A stretch of 64,000 nucleotides of DNA from Cinclus cinclus (Eukaryota; Chordata; Aves; Passeriformes; Cinclidae), in NCBI RefSeq assembly GCF_963662255.1, contig NC_085052.1:37520654-37584653 (forward strand). The letters run 5' to 3'. A program made the position numbers and the translations under genes. Of the stretch, positions 1-10,100 are shown one piece after another. Under the pieces are notes generated by a model, which worked only from the letters and a program-made list of their open reading frames with translations, ran no database searches and was not told the DNA's origin. How positions within the stretch are numbered: position 1 is the stretch's first letter; the number at the start of each line of letters is the position of its first letter.

Positions 1-220
1 AACCATTTGATTCTTGGCCTTCATGGTGTCTTAATGGTTCCTTGCTTCTATAGGTCCCAATGCTGTCAGAGTTCATCCGTGGTCCTTTTTCGCCCCCTGG
101 TGCCACAAGGGATCATTAGATTGTTAGCCTGCATTGGGTCACAATGGTTCCTTGCTTCTCTTAACCCCTGTGCTGTCACAATGCATCCCATGCCCTTTTA
201 GGCCACTTGATGTCACAATG

Positions 221-440
221 AATCATTTGATTCTTGGCCTCCATGGTGGCGTAATTGTACCAGGTTTTAATTGGGCCCCATGCTGTCACAATTCATCCCT
301 GCCATTTTTAGGCTCATTGGTGTCAAAAGGGATCATTAGATTGTTAGCCTGCATTGGGTCACAATGGTTCCTTGCTTCTCTTAACCCCTGTGCTGTCACA
401 ATGCATCCCATGCCCTTTTAGGCCACTTGATGTCACAATG
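221..440 (+). repeat. Reference unit of class a1, showing two 110-bp half-units
   Basis: The half-units are 221-330 and 331-440. Aligned position by position without gaps they agree at 75 of 110 bases (68%), including an identical TGCTGTCACA block. Class a1 is marked in the first half by GTACCAGGTTTTA followed by A or C and TTGGGCCCC, and usually by CCATTGGTGTC near its end. Subvariants have GTGGCGTAATTG or GTGGCATAATTG, and GCTGTCACAATTC or GCTTTCACAATAA. The second half-unit is much more uniform across the array and is shared by all classes. Confidence 0.9.
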
Positions 441-453
441 AATTATTTGATTC
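234..453 (+). repeat. Internal structure of one unit: six diverged subrepeats of 36-37 bp
   Basis: Subrepeats start at 234, 271, 308, 344, 381 and 418, and the next unit begins at 454, giving lengths 37, 37, 36, 37, 37 and 36. Aligned without gaps, all six begin TT and have C at position 6, T at 11, G at 15, C at 17 and AA at 20-21. Five of six have T at 16. Four of six read TGTCA at 14-18, a fifth reads GGTCA, and the remaining one differs. By hand count, subrepeat 2 matches subrepeat 5 at 26 of 37 positions, and subrepeat 5 matches subrepeat 6 at 22 of 36. The same register fits the a2, a3 and a4 units checked. I infer that the satellite grew from a 37-bp minisatellite through a 110-bp trimer to the present 220-bp dimer of trimers. 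Confidence 0.85.
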
Positions 454-1231
454 TTGGCCTCCATGGTGTCATAATGGTTCCTTGTTTCTATTGGTCCCCG
501 TGCTGTAACAATCCATCCCTGGCCCATTCTATACCCCCTGGTGCCACAAGGGATCATTAGATTGTTAGCCTGCATTGGGTCACAATGGATCCTTGCTTCT
601 CTTAACCCCTTTGGTGTCACAATGCATCCCATGCCCTTTTAGGCCACTTGATGTCACAATGAATCATTTGATTCTTGGCCTCCATGGTGGCGTAATTGTA
701 CCAGGTTGTACTTGGGCCCCATGCTTTCACAATAAATCCCTTCCACTTTTAGGCCCATTGGTGTCAAAAGGGATCATTAGATTGTTAGCCTGCATTGGGT
801 CACAATGGATCCTTGCTTCTCTTAACCTCTGTGGTGTCACAATGCATCCCATGCCCTTTTAGGCCACATGATGTCACAATGAATTATTTGATTCTAGGCC
901 TCCATGGTGGCATAATAGATCCTTGCTTCTATTGGTCCCCGTGCTGTAACAATTCATCCCTGGCCCTTTTAGGCCGATTGGTGTCACAAGGGATCATTAG
1001 ATTGTTAGCCTGCATTGGGTCACAATGGTTCCTTGCTTCTCTTAACGTCTGTGGCGTCACAATGCATCCCATGCCCTTTTAGGCCACTTGATGTCACAAT
1101 GAATCATTTGATTCTTGGCCTCCATGGTGTCATAATGGTTCCTTGCTTCTATAGGTCCCCATGCTGTCACAATTCATCCCTGGCCCTTTTACGCCCCCTG
1201 GTGTCAAATGGGATCCTGGGATTATTAGCCT

Positions 1232-1248
1232 CCATTGGGTCACAATGG
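1232..1248. repeat. Short inverted repeat CCATTG-N5-CAATGG, present in each unit in 5- or 6-bp form
   Basis: CCATTGGGTCACAATGG has 6-bp arms and a 5-base centre. Units with GCATTGGG keep 5-bp arms (CATTG and CAATG). It lies at the start of subrepeat 4 in nearly every unit and spaces at 220 bp. ACAATGG resembles the SOX core and the opposite strand reads CCCAATGG, which includes a CCAAT box. Both resemblances are short and could be fortuitous. Confidence 0.6.
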
Positions 1249-3083
1249 ATCCTTGCTTCTCTTAACCCCTGTGCTGTCACAATGCATCCCATGCCCTTTT
1301 AGGCCACTTGATGTCACAATGTATCATTTGATTCTTGGCCTCCACGGTGGCATAATAGATCCTTGCTTCTATTGGTCCCCGTGCTGTAACAATCCATCCC
1401 TGGCCCTTTTTATACCCCCTGGTGCCACAAGGGATCATTCGATTGTTAGCCTGCATTGGGTCACAATGGTTCCTTGCTTCTCTTAACCTCTGTGCTGTCA
1501 CAATGCATTCCAAGCCCTTCTAGGCCACTTAGTCTTACAATGAACCATTTGATTCTTGGCCTTCATGGTGTCATAATGGTTCCTTGCCTCTAGAGGTCCC
1601 CATGCTGTCAGAGTTCATCCGTGGTCCTTTTTCGCCCCCTGGTGTCAAAAGGGATTCTTAGATTGTTAGCCTGCATTGGGTCACAATGGTTCCTTGCTTC
1701 TCTTAACCCCTGTGGTGTCACAATGCATCCCATGCCCTTTTAGGCCACTTGATGTCACAATGAATCATTTGATTCTTGGCCTCCATGGTGTCATAATGGT
1801 TCCTTTTTTGTATTGGGCCCCATGCTGTCACAATTCATCCCTGGCCCTTTTACGCCCCCTGGTGTCAAATGGGATCCCGCGATTATTAGCCTCCATTGGG
1901 TCACAATGGATCCTTGCTTCTCTTAACCTCTGTGGTGTCACAATGCATCCCATGCCCTTTTAGGCCACATGATGTCACAATGAATTATTTGATTCTAGGC
2001 CTCCATGGTGGCATAATAGATCCTTGCTTCTATTGTTCCCCGTGCTGTAACAATTCATCCCTGGCCCTTTTAGGCCCATTGGTGTCACAAGGGATCATTA
2101 GATTGTTAGCCTCCATTGGGTCACAATGGATCCTTGCTTCTCTTAACCCCTGTGGCGTCACAATGCATCCCATGCCCTTTTAGGCCACTTGATGTCACAA
2201 TGAATCATTTGATTCTTGGCCTCCACGGTGGCATAATAGATCCTTGCTTCTATTGGTCCCCGTGCTGGAACAATCCATTCCTGGCCCTTTTTATAAGCCC
2301 TGGTGCCACAAGGGATCATTAGATTGTTAGCCTCCATTGGGTCACAATGGATCCTTGCTTCTCTTAACCCCTCTGCTGTCACAATGCATCCCATGCCCTT
2401 TTAGGCCACTTGATGTCACAATGAATCATTTGATTCTTGGCCTCCATGGTGGCGTAATTGTACCAGGCTTTAATTGGGCCCCATGCTGTCACAATTCATC
2501 CCTGCCCCTTTTAGGCCCATTGGTGTCACAAGGGATCATTAGATTGTTAGCCTGCATTGGGTCACAATGGCTCCTTGCTTCTCTTAACCCCTGTGGTGTC
2601 ACTATGCATCCCATGCCCTTTTAGGCCACATGATGTCACAATGAATCATTTGATTCTTGGCCTCCATGGTGGCATAATGGATCCTTGCTTCTATTGGTCC
2701 CCGTGCTGTCACAATTCATCCCTGGCCCTTTTAGGCCCATTGGTGTCACAAGGGATCATTAGATTGTTAGCCTCCATTGGGTCACAATGGTTCCTTGCTT
2801 CTCTTAACCCCTGTGGCGTCACAATGCATCCCATGCCCTTTTAGGCCACTTGATGTCACAATGAATCATTTGATTCTTGGCCTCCATGGTGTCATAATGG
2901 TTCCTTTTTTCTATTGGGCCCCATGCTGTCACAATTCATCCCTGGCCCTTTTACGCCCCCTGGTGTCAAATGGGATCCTGGGATTATTAGCCTCCATTGG
3001 GTCACAATGGATCCTTGCTTCTCTTAACCCCTGTGCTGTCACAATGCATCCCATGCCCTTTTAGGCCACTTGATGTCACAATG

Positions 3084-3304
3084 AATCATTTGATTCTTGG
3101 CCTCCACGGTGGCATAATAGATCCTTGCTTCTATTGTTCCCCGTGCTGTAACAATCCATCCCTGGCCCTTTTTATACCCCCTGGTGCCACAAGGGATCAT
3201 TAGATTGTTAGCCTGCATTGGTTCACAATGGTTCCTTGCTTCTCTTAACCCCTGTGGTGTCACAATGCATCCCATGCCCTTTTAGGCCACTTGATGTCAC
3301 AATG
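3084..3304 (+). repeat. Reference unit of class a3 (221 bp, one extra T)
   Basis: Class a3 is marked by CCACGGTGGCATAATAGATCC, CTATTGGTCCCCGTGCTGTAA and GGCCCTTTTTATACCCC. Its T-run has five T instead of four, making the third subrepeat 37 bp and the unit 221 bp. Typical examples keep two CpG sites (CCACGG and CCCGTG), which appear as CCATGG and CCCATG in other classes. An a3 unit is very often followed by a second half-unit ending GCATTCCAAGCCC and then an a4 unit, so class order is not random. Confidence 0.85.
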
Positions 3305-3524
3305 AATCATTTGATTCTTGGCCTCCATGGTGGCATAATTGTACCAGGTTTTAATTGGGCCCCATGCTGTAACAATGCATCCCTGCCCATTTTAGGCCCA
3401 TTGCTGTCACAAGGGATCATTAGATTGTTAGCCTGCATTGGGTCACAATGGATCCTTGCTTCTCTTAACCTCTGTGGTGTCACAATGCATCCCATGCCCT
3501 TTTAGGCCACTTGATGTCACAATG

Positions 3525-3744
3525 AATCATTTGATTCTTGGCCTCCATGGTGTCATAATGGTTCCTTGTTTCTATTGGGCCCCATGCTGTCACAATTCAT
3601 CCCTGGCCCTTTTACGCCCCCTGGTGTCAAATGGGATCCTGGGATTATTAGCCTCCATTGGGTCACAATGGATCCTTGCTTCTCTTAACCCCTGTGCTGT
3701 CACAATGCATCCCATGCCCTTTTAGGCCACTTGATGTCACAATG
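3525..3744 (+). repeat. Reference unit of class a2 (220 bp)
   Basis: Class a2 carries GTCATAATGGTTCC instead of the GTACCAGG module of a1. It then has CTATTGGGCCCC, TTTTACGCCCCCTGGTGTC, and the distinctive AAATGGGATCCTGGGATTATT at the half-unit junction (position 17 of that string varies little). A local variant in the first 14 kb has a T-run expansion (GGTTCCTTTTTTC) and often GGGATCCCGGG. The a2 third subrepeat holds the ACG form of the CTCF-like core, one base off the GCG form found in a4. Confidence 0.85.
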
Positions 3745-5670
3745 TATCATTTGATTCTTGGCCTCCACGGTGGCATAATAGATCCTTGCTTCTATTGGTC
3801 CCCGTGCTGTAACAATCCATCCCTGGCCCTTTTTATACCCCCTGGTGCCACAAGGGATCATTACATTGTTAGCCTGCATTGGGGCACAATGGTTCCTTGC
3901 TTCTCTTAACCTCTGTGCTGTCACAATGCATTCCAAGCCCTTTTAGGCCACTTGGTCTTACAATGAACCATTTGATTCTTGGCCTTCCTGGTGTCATAAT
4001 GGTTCCTTGCCTCTAGAGGTCCCCATGCTGTCAGAGTTCATCCGTGGTCCTTTTTCGCCCCCTGGTGTCAAAAGGGATTCTTAGATTGTTAGCCTGCATT
4101 GGGTCACAATGGTTCCTTGCTTCTCTTACCCCCTGTGGTGTCACAATGCATCCCATGCCCTTTTAGGCCACTTGATGTCACAATGAATCATTTGATTCTT
4201 GGCCTCCACGGTGGCATAATGGTTCCTTTTTTCTATTGGGCCCCATGCTGTCACAATTCATCCCTGGCACTTTTACGCCCCCTGGTGTCAAATGGGATCC
4301 CGGGATTATTAGCCTCCATTGGGTCACAATGGATCCTTGCTTCTCTTAACCTCTGTGGTGTCAGAATGCATTCCATGCCCTTTTAGGCCACATGATGTCA
4401 CAATGAATTATTTGATTCTAGGCCTCCATGGTGGCATAATAGATCCTTGCTTCTATTGTTGCCCGTTCTGTAACAATTCATCCCTGGCCCTTTTAGGCCG
4501 ATTGGTGTCACAAGGGATCATTAGATTGTTAGCCTGCATTGGGTCACAATGGTTCCTTGCTTCTCTTAACGTCTGTGGTGTCACAATGCATCCCATGCCC
4601 TTTTAGGCCACTTGATGTCACAATGAACCATTTGATTCTTGGCCTCCACGGTGGCATAATAGATCCTTGCTTCTATTGGTCCCCGTGCTGGAACAATCCA
4701 TCCCAGGCACTTTTTATACCCCCTGGTGCCACAAGGGATCATTAGATTGTTAGCCTGCATTGGGTCACAATGGATCCTTGCTTCTCTTAACCTCTGTGGT
4801 GTCACAATGCTTCCCATGCCCTTTTAGGCCACATGATGTCACAATGAATTATTTGATTCTAGGCCTCCATGGTGGCATAATAGATCCTTGCTTCTATTGG
4901 TTCCCGTGCTGTAACAATTCATCCCTGGCCCTTTTAGGCCCATTGGTGTCACAAGGGATCATTAGATTGTTAGCCTGCATTGGGTCACAATGGTTCCTTG
5001 CTTCTCTTAACCCCTGTGGTGTCACAATGCATCCCATGCCCTTTTAGGCCACTTGATGTCACAATGTATCATTTGATTCTTGGCCTCCACGGTGGCATAA
5101 TAGATCCCTGCTTCTATTGGTCCCCGTGCTGTAACAATCCATCCCTGGCCCTTTTTATACCCCCTGGTGCCACAAGGGATCATTAGATTGTTAGCCTGCA
5201 TTGGGGCACAATGGTTCCTTGCTTCTCTTAACCTCTGTGCTGTCACAATGCATTCCAAGCCCTTCTAGGCCACTTGGTCTTACAATGAACCATTTGATTC
5301 TTGGCCTTCATGGTGTCATAATGGTTCCTTGCCTCTAGAGGTCCCCATGCTGTCAGAGTTCATCCGTGGTCCTTTTTCGCCCCCTGGTGTCAAAAGGGAT
5401 TCTTAGATTGTTCGCCTGCATTGGGTCACAATGGTTCCTTGCTTCTCTTAACCCCTGTGGTGTCACAATGCATCCCATGCCCTTTTAGGCCACTTGATGT
5501 CACAATGAATCATTTGATTCTTGGCCTCCATGGTGTCATAATGGTTCCTTTTTTCTATTGGGCCCCATGCTGTCACAATTCATCCCTGGCCCTTTTACGC
5601 CCCCTGGTGTCAAATGGGATCCCGGGATTATTAGCCTCCATTGGGTCACAATGGATCCTTGCTTCTCTTA

Positions 5671-8600
5671 ACCCCTGTGCTGTCACAATGCATCCCATGC
5701 CCTTTTAGGCCACTTGATGTCACAATGAATCATTTGATTCTTGGCCTCCACGGTGGCATAATAGATCCTTGCTTCTATTGTTCCCCGTGCTGTAACAATC
5801 CATCCCTGGCCCTTTTTATACCCCCTGGTGCCACAAGGGATCATTAGATTGTTAGACTGCATTGGTTCACAATGGTTCCTTGCTTCTCTTAACCCCTGTG
5901 GTGTCACAATGCATCCCATGCCCTTTTAGGCCACTTGATGTCACAATGAATCATTTGATTCTTGGCCTCCATGGTGGCATAATTGTACCAGGTTTTAATT
6001 GGGCCCCATGCTGTAACAATTCATCCCTGCCCATTTTAGGCCCATTGCTGTCACAAGGGATCATTAGATTGTTAGCCTGCATTGGGTCACAATGGATCCT
6101 TGCTTCTCTTAACCTCTGTGGTGTCACAATGCATCCCATGCCCTTTTAGGCCACTTGATGTCACAATGAATCATTTGATTCTTGGCCGCCATGGTGTCAT
6201 AATGGTTCCTTGTTTCTATTGGGCCCCATGCTGTCACAATTCATCCCTGGCCCTTTTACGCCCCCTGGTGTCAAATGGGATCCTGGGATTATTAGCCTCC
6301 ATTGGGTCACAATGGATCCTTGCTTCTCTTAACCCCTGTGCTGTCACAATGCATCCCATGCCCTTTTAGGCCACTTGATGTCACAATGTATCATTTGGTT
6401 CTTGGCCTCCACGGTGGCATAATAGATCCTTGCTTCTATTGGTCCCCGTGCTGTAACAATCCATCCCTGGCCCTTTTTATACCCCCTGGTGCCACAAGGG
6501 ATCAGTACATTGTTAGCCTGCATTGGGGCACAATGGTTCCTTGCTTCTCTTAACCTCTGTGCTGTCACAATGCATACCAAGCCCTTTTAGGCCACTTGGT
6601 CTTACAATGAACCATTTGATTCTTGGCCTTCCTGGTGTCATAATGGTTCCTTGCCTCTAGAGGTCCCCATGCTGTCAGAGTTCATCCGTGGTCCTTTTTC
6701 GCCCCCTGGTGTCAAAAGGGATTCTTAGATTGTTAGCCTGCATTGGGTCACAATGGTTCCTTGCTTCTCTTACCCCCTGTGGTGTCACAATGCATCCCAT
6801 GCCCTTTTAGGCCACTTGATGTCACAATGAATCATTTGATTCTTGGCCTCCACGGTGGCATAATGGTTCCTTTTTTCTATTGGGCCCCATGCTGTCACAA
6901 TTCATCCCTGGCCCTTTTACGCCCCCTGGTGTCAAATGGGATCCCGGGATTATTAGCCTCCATTGGGTCACAATGGATCCTTGCTTCTCTTAACCTCTGT
7001 GGTGTCAGAATGCATTCCATGCCCTTTTAGGCCACATGATGTCACAATGAATTATTTGATTCTAGGCCTCCATGGTGGCATAATAGCTCCTTGCTTCTAT
7101 TGTTGCCCGTTCTGTAACAATTCATCCCTGGCCCTTTTAGGCCCATTGGTGTCACAAGGGATCATTAGATTGTTAGCCTGCATTGGGTCACAATGGTTCC
7201 TTGCTTCTCTTAACGTCTGTGGTGTCACAATGCATCCCATGCCCTTTTAGGCCACTTGATGTCACAATGAACCATTTGATTCTTGGCCTCCACGGTGGCA
7301 TAATAGATCCTTGCTTCTATTGTTCCCCGTGCTGGAACAATCCATCCCAGGCACTTTTTATAGACCCTGGTGCCACAAGGGATCATTAGATTGTTAGCCT
7401 GCATTGGGTCACAATGGATCCTTGCTTCTCTTAACCTCTGTGGTGTCACAATGCTTCCCATGCCCTTTTAGGCCACATGATGTCACAATGAATTATTTGA
7501 TTCTAGGCCTCCATGGTGGCATAATAGATCCTTGCTTCTATTGGTTCCCGTGCTGTAACAATTCATCCCTGGCCCTTTTAGGCCCATTGGTGTCACAAGG
7601 GATCATTAGATTGTTAGCCTGCATTGGGTCACAATGGTTCCTTGCTTCTCTTAACGTCTGTGGTGTCACAATGCATCCCATGCCCTTTTAGGCCACTTGA
7701 TGTCACAATGGATCATTTGATTCTTGGCTTCCACGGTGGCATAATAGATCCTTGCTTCTATTGGTCCCCGTGCTGGAACAATCCATCCCAGGCACTTTTT
7801 ATAGACCCTGGTGCCACAAGGGATCATTAGATTGTTAGCCTGCATTGGGTCACAATGGATCCTTGCTTCTCTTAACCCCTTTGGTGTCACAATGCATCCC
7901 ATGCCATTTTAGGCCACTTGATGTCACAATGAATCATTTGATTCTTGGCCTCCATGGTGGCGTAATTGTACCAGGCTTTAATTGGGCCCCATGCTGTCAC
8001 AATTCATCCCTGCCACTTTTAGGCCCATTGGTGTCAAAAGGGATCATTAGATTGTTAGCCTGCAATGGGTCACAATGGTTCCTTGCTTCTCTTAACGTCT
8101 GTGGTGTCACAATGCATCCCATGCCCTTTTAGGCCACTTGATGTCACAATGTATCATTTGATTCTTGGCCTCCACGGTGGCATAATAGATCCCTGCTACT
8201 ATTGGTCCCCGTGCTGTAACAATCCATCCCTGGCCCTTTTTATACCCCCTGGTGCCACAAGGGATCATTAGATTGTTAGCCTGCATTGGGGCACAATGGT
8301 TCCTTGCTTCTCTTAACCTCTGTGCTGTCACAATGCATTCCAAGCCCTTCTAGGCCACTTGGTCTTACAATGAACCATTTGATTCTTGGCCTTCATGGTG
8401 TCATAATGGTTCCTTGCCTCTAGAGGTCCCCATGCTGTCAGAGTTCATCCGTGGTCCTTTTTCGCCCCCTGGTGTCAAAAGGGATTCTTAGATTGTTAGC
8501 CTGCATTGGGTCACAATGGTTCCTTGCTTCTCTTAACCCCTGTGGTGTCACAATGCATCCCATGCCCTTTTAGGCCACTTGATGTCACAATGAATCATTT

Positions 8601-10100
8601 GATTCTTGGCCTCCATGGTGTCATAATGGTTCCTTTTTTCTATTGGGCCCCATGCTGTCACAATTCATCCCTGGCCCTTTTACGCCCCCTGGTGTCGAAT
8701 GGGATCCCGGGATTATTAGCCTCCATTGGGTCACAATGGATCCTTGCTTCTCTTAACCTCTGTGGTGTCACAATGCATCCCATGCCCTTTTAGGCCACAT
8801 GATGTCACAATGAATTATTTGATTCTAGGCCTCCATGGTGGCATAATAGATCCTTGCTTCTATTGTTCCCCGTGCTGTAACAATTCATCCCTGGCCCTTT
8901 TAGGCCCATTGGTGTCACAAGGGATCATTAGATTGTTAGCCTCCATTGGGTCACAATGGTTCCTTGCTTCTCTTAACCCCTGTGGTGTCACAATGCAGCC
9001 CATGCCCTTTTAGGCCACTTGATGTCACAATGAATCATTTGATTCTTGTCTTCCACGGTGGCATAATAGATCCTTGCTTCTATTGGTCCCCGTGCTGGAA
9101 CAATCCATCACTGGCCCTTTTTATACCCCCTGGTGCCACAAGGGATCATTAGATTGTTAGCCTGCATTGGGTCACAATGGATCCTTGCTTCTCTTAACCC
9201 CTTTGGTGTCACAATGCATCCCATGCCCTTTTAGGCCACTTGATGTCACAATGAATCATTTGATTCTTGGCCTCCATGGTGGCGTAATTGTACCAGGCTT
9301 TAATTGGGCCCCATGCTGTCACAATTCATCCCTGCCACTTTTAGGCCCATTGGTGTCAAAAGGGATCATTAGATTGTTAGCCTGCAATGGGTCACAATGG
9401 ATCCTTGCTTCTCTTAACCCCTGTGCTGTCACAATGCATCCCATGCCCTTTTAGGCCACTTGATGTCACAATGAACCATTTGATTCTTGGCCTTCATGGT
9501 GGCATAATGGTTCCTTGCTTCCATAGGTCCTCATGCTGTCAGAGTTCATCCGTGGTCCTTTTGCGCCCCCTGGTGTCAAAAGGGATTCTTAGATTGTTAG
9601 CCTGCATTGGGTCACAATGGTTCCTTGCTTCTCTTAACCTCTGTGGTGTCACAATGCATCCCATGCCCTTTTAGGCCACTTGATGTCACAATGAATCATT
9701 TGAGTCTTGGCCTCCATGGTGTCATAATGGTTCCTTGTTTCTATTGGGCCCCATGCTGTCACAATTCATCCCTGGCCCTTTTACGCCCCCTGGTGTCAAA
9801 TGGGATCCTGGGATTATTAGCCTCCATTGGGTCACAATGGATCCTTGCTTCTCTTAACCTCTGTGCTGTCACAATGCATCCCATGCCCTTTTAGGCCACT
9901 TGATGTCACAATGAATCATTTGATTCTTGGCCTCCATGGTGGCATAATTGTACCAGGTTTTAATTGGGCCCCACGCTGTCACAATTCATCCCTGCCACTT
10001 TTAGGCCCATTGGTGTCAAAAGGGATCATTAGATTGTTAGCCTGCATTGGGTCACAATGGATCCTTGCTTCTCTTAACCCCTGTGCTGTCACAATGCATC
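5671..10100. repeat. Array segment 3: second 12-unit repeat copy and bridging units
   Basis: The first 2 kb repeats 3.0-5.0 kb at a spacing of 2644 bp (12 units). The markers TGCATTGGTTCACAATGG (5.86 kb) and CTTACCCCCTG (6.77 kb) confirm the register. After about 7.6 kb the order changes. Positions 8.06-9.1 kb resemble 13.35-14.4 kb at offset 5286, and 8.73-9.9 kb resembles 18.86-20.03 kb at offset 10132, sharing the rare ATGCAGCCCATG variant near 8995. Confidence 0.8.

Larger units (their letters stand above)
1..1730. repeat. Array segment 1: mixed units, diverged relative of about 15.2-16.9 kb
   Basis: Unit order and subtype markers match those 15200 bp downstream (69 units). Shared features include an a3-like unit with GGCCCATT before the T-run at about 510 and 15720, the CTTTCACAATAAATCCC a1 unit at about 723 and 15923, and AGGCCGATTGG at about 971 and 16171. 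Copies differ at many scattered positions, so this is an older relationship than the other duplications. No non-satellite sequence is present. Confidence 0.7.
1731..5670. repeat. Array segment 2: first copy of a 3.9-kb block (partner at 10.10-14.04 kb)
   Basis: Eighteen units match, in order and with private markers, the block 8371 bp downstream (38 units). Shared private markers include TTCCTTTTTT a2 units, GGGATCCCGCG near 1870 and 10241, TTTTTATAAG near 2290 and 10660, GTCACTATGC near 2599 and 10970, TGCATTGGTTCACAATGG near 3211 and 11582, and CTTACCCCCTG near 4126 and 12497. The match breaks near 1.73 and 5.67 kb. Inside the block, about 3.0-5.0 kb also matches 5.64-7.62 kb at an offset of 2644 bp. 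Confidence 0.85.

Noticed and set aside
47..60. 3' splice-site-like pyrimidine tract with TATAG/GTCC in a4 units and CCCTTTTAG/GCC in most units
   Set aside because: The strand is generally pyrimidine-rich, so tract-plus-AG is expected. There is no exon-like partner or donor arrangement that would make it meaningful.
540..560. Plus-strand CTCF-like half site in GTGCCACAAGGGATC of a3 units
   Set aside because: Only about 10 of 13 core positions match and the essential G-run is broken (GGGAT), so it is far weaker than the minus-strand motif in a4 and a2 units.
1628..1645. CENP-B box candidate around TTTTTCGCCCCCTGG
   Set aside because: It has TTCG but lacks the required A and the CGGG block at the proper distance. 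No other TTCG context in the unit fits.
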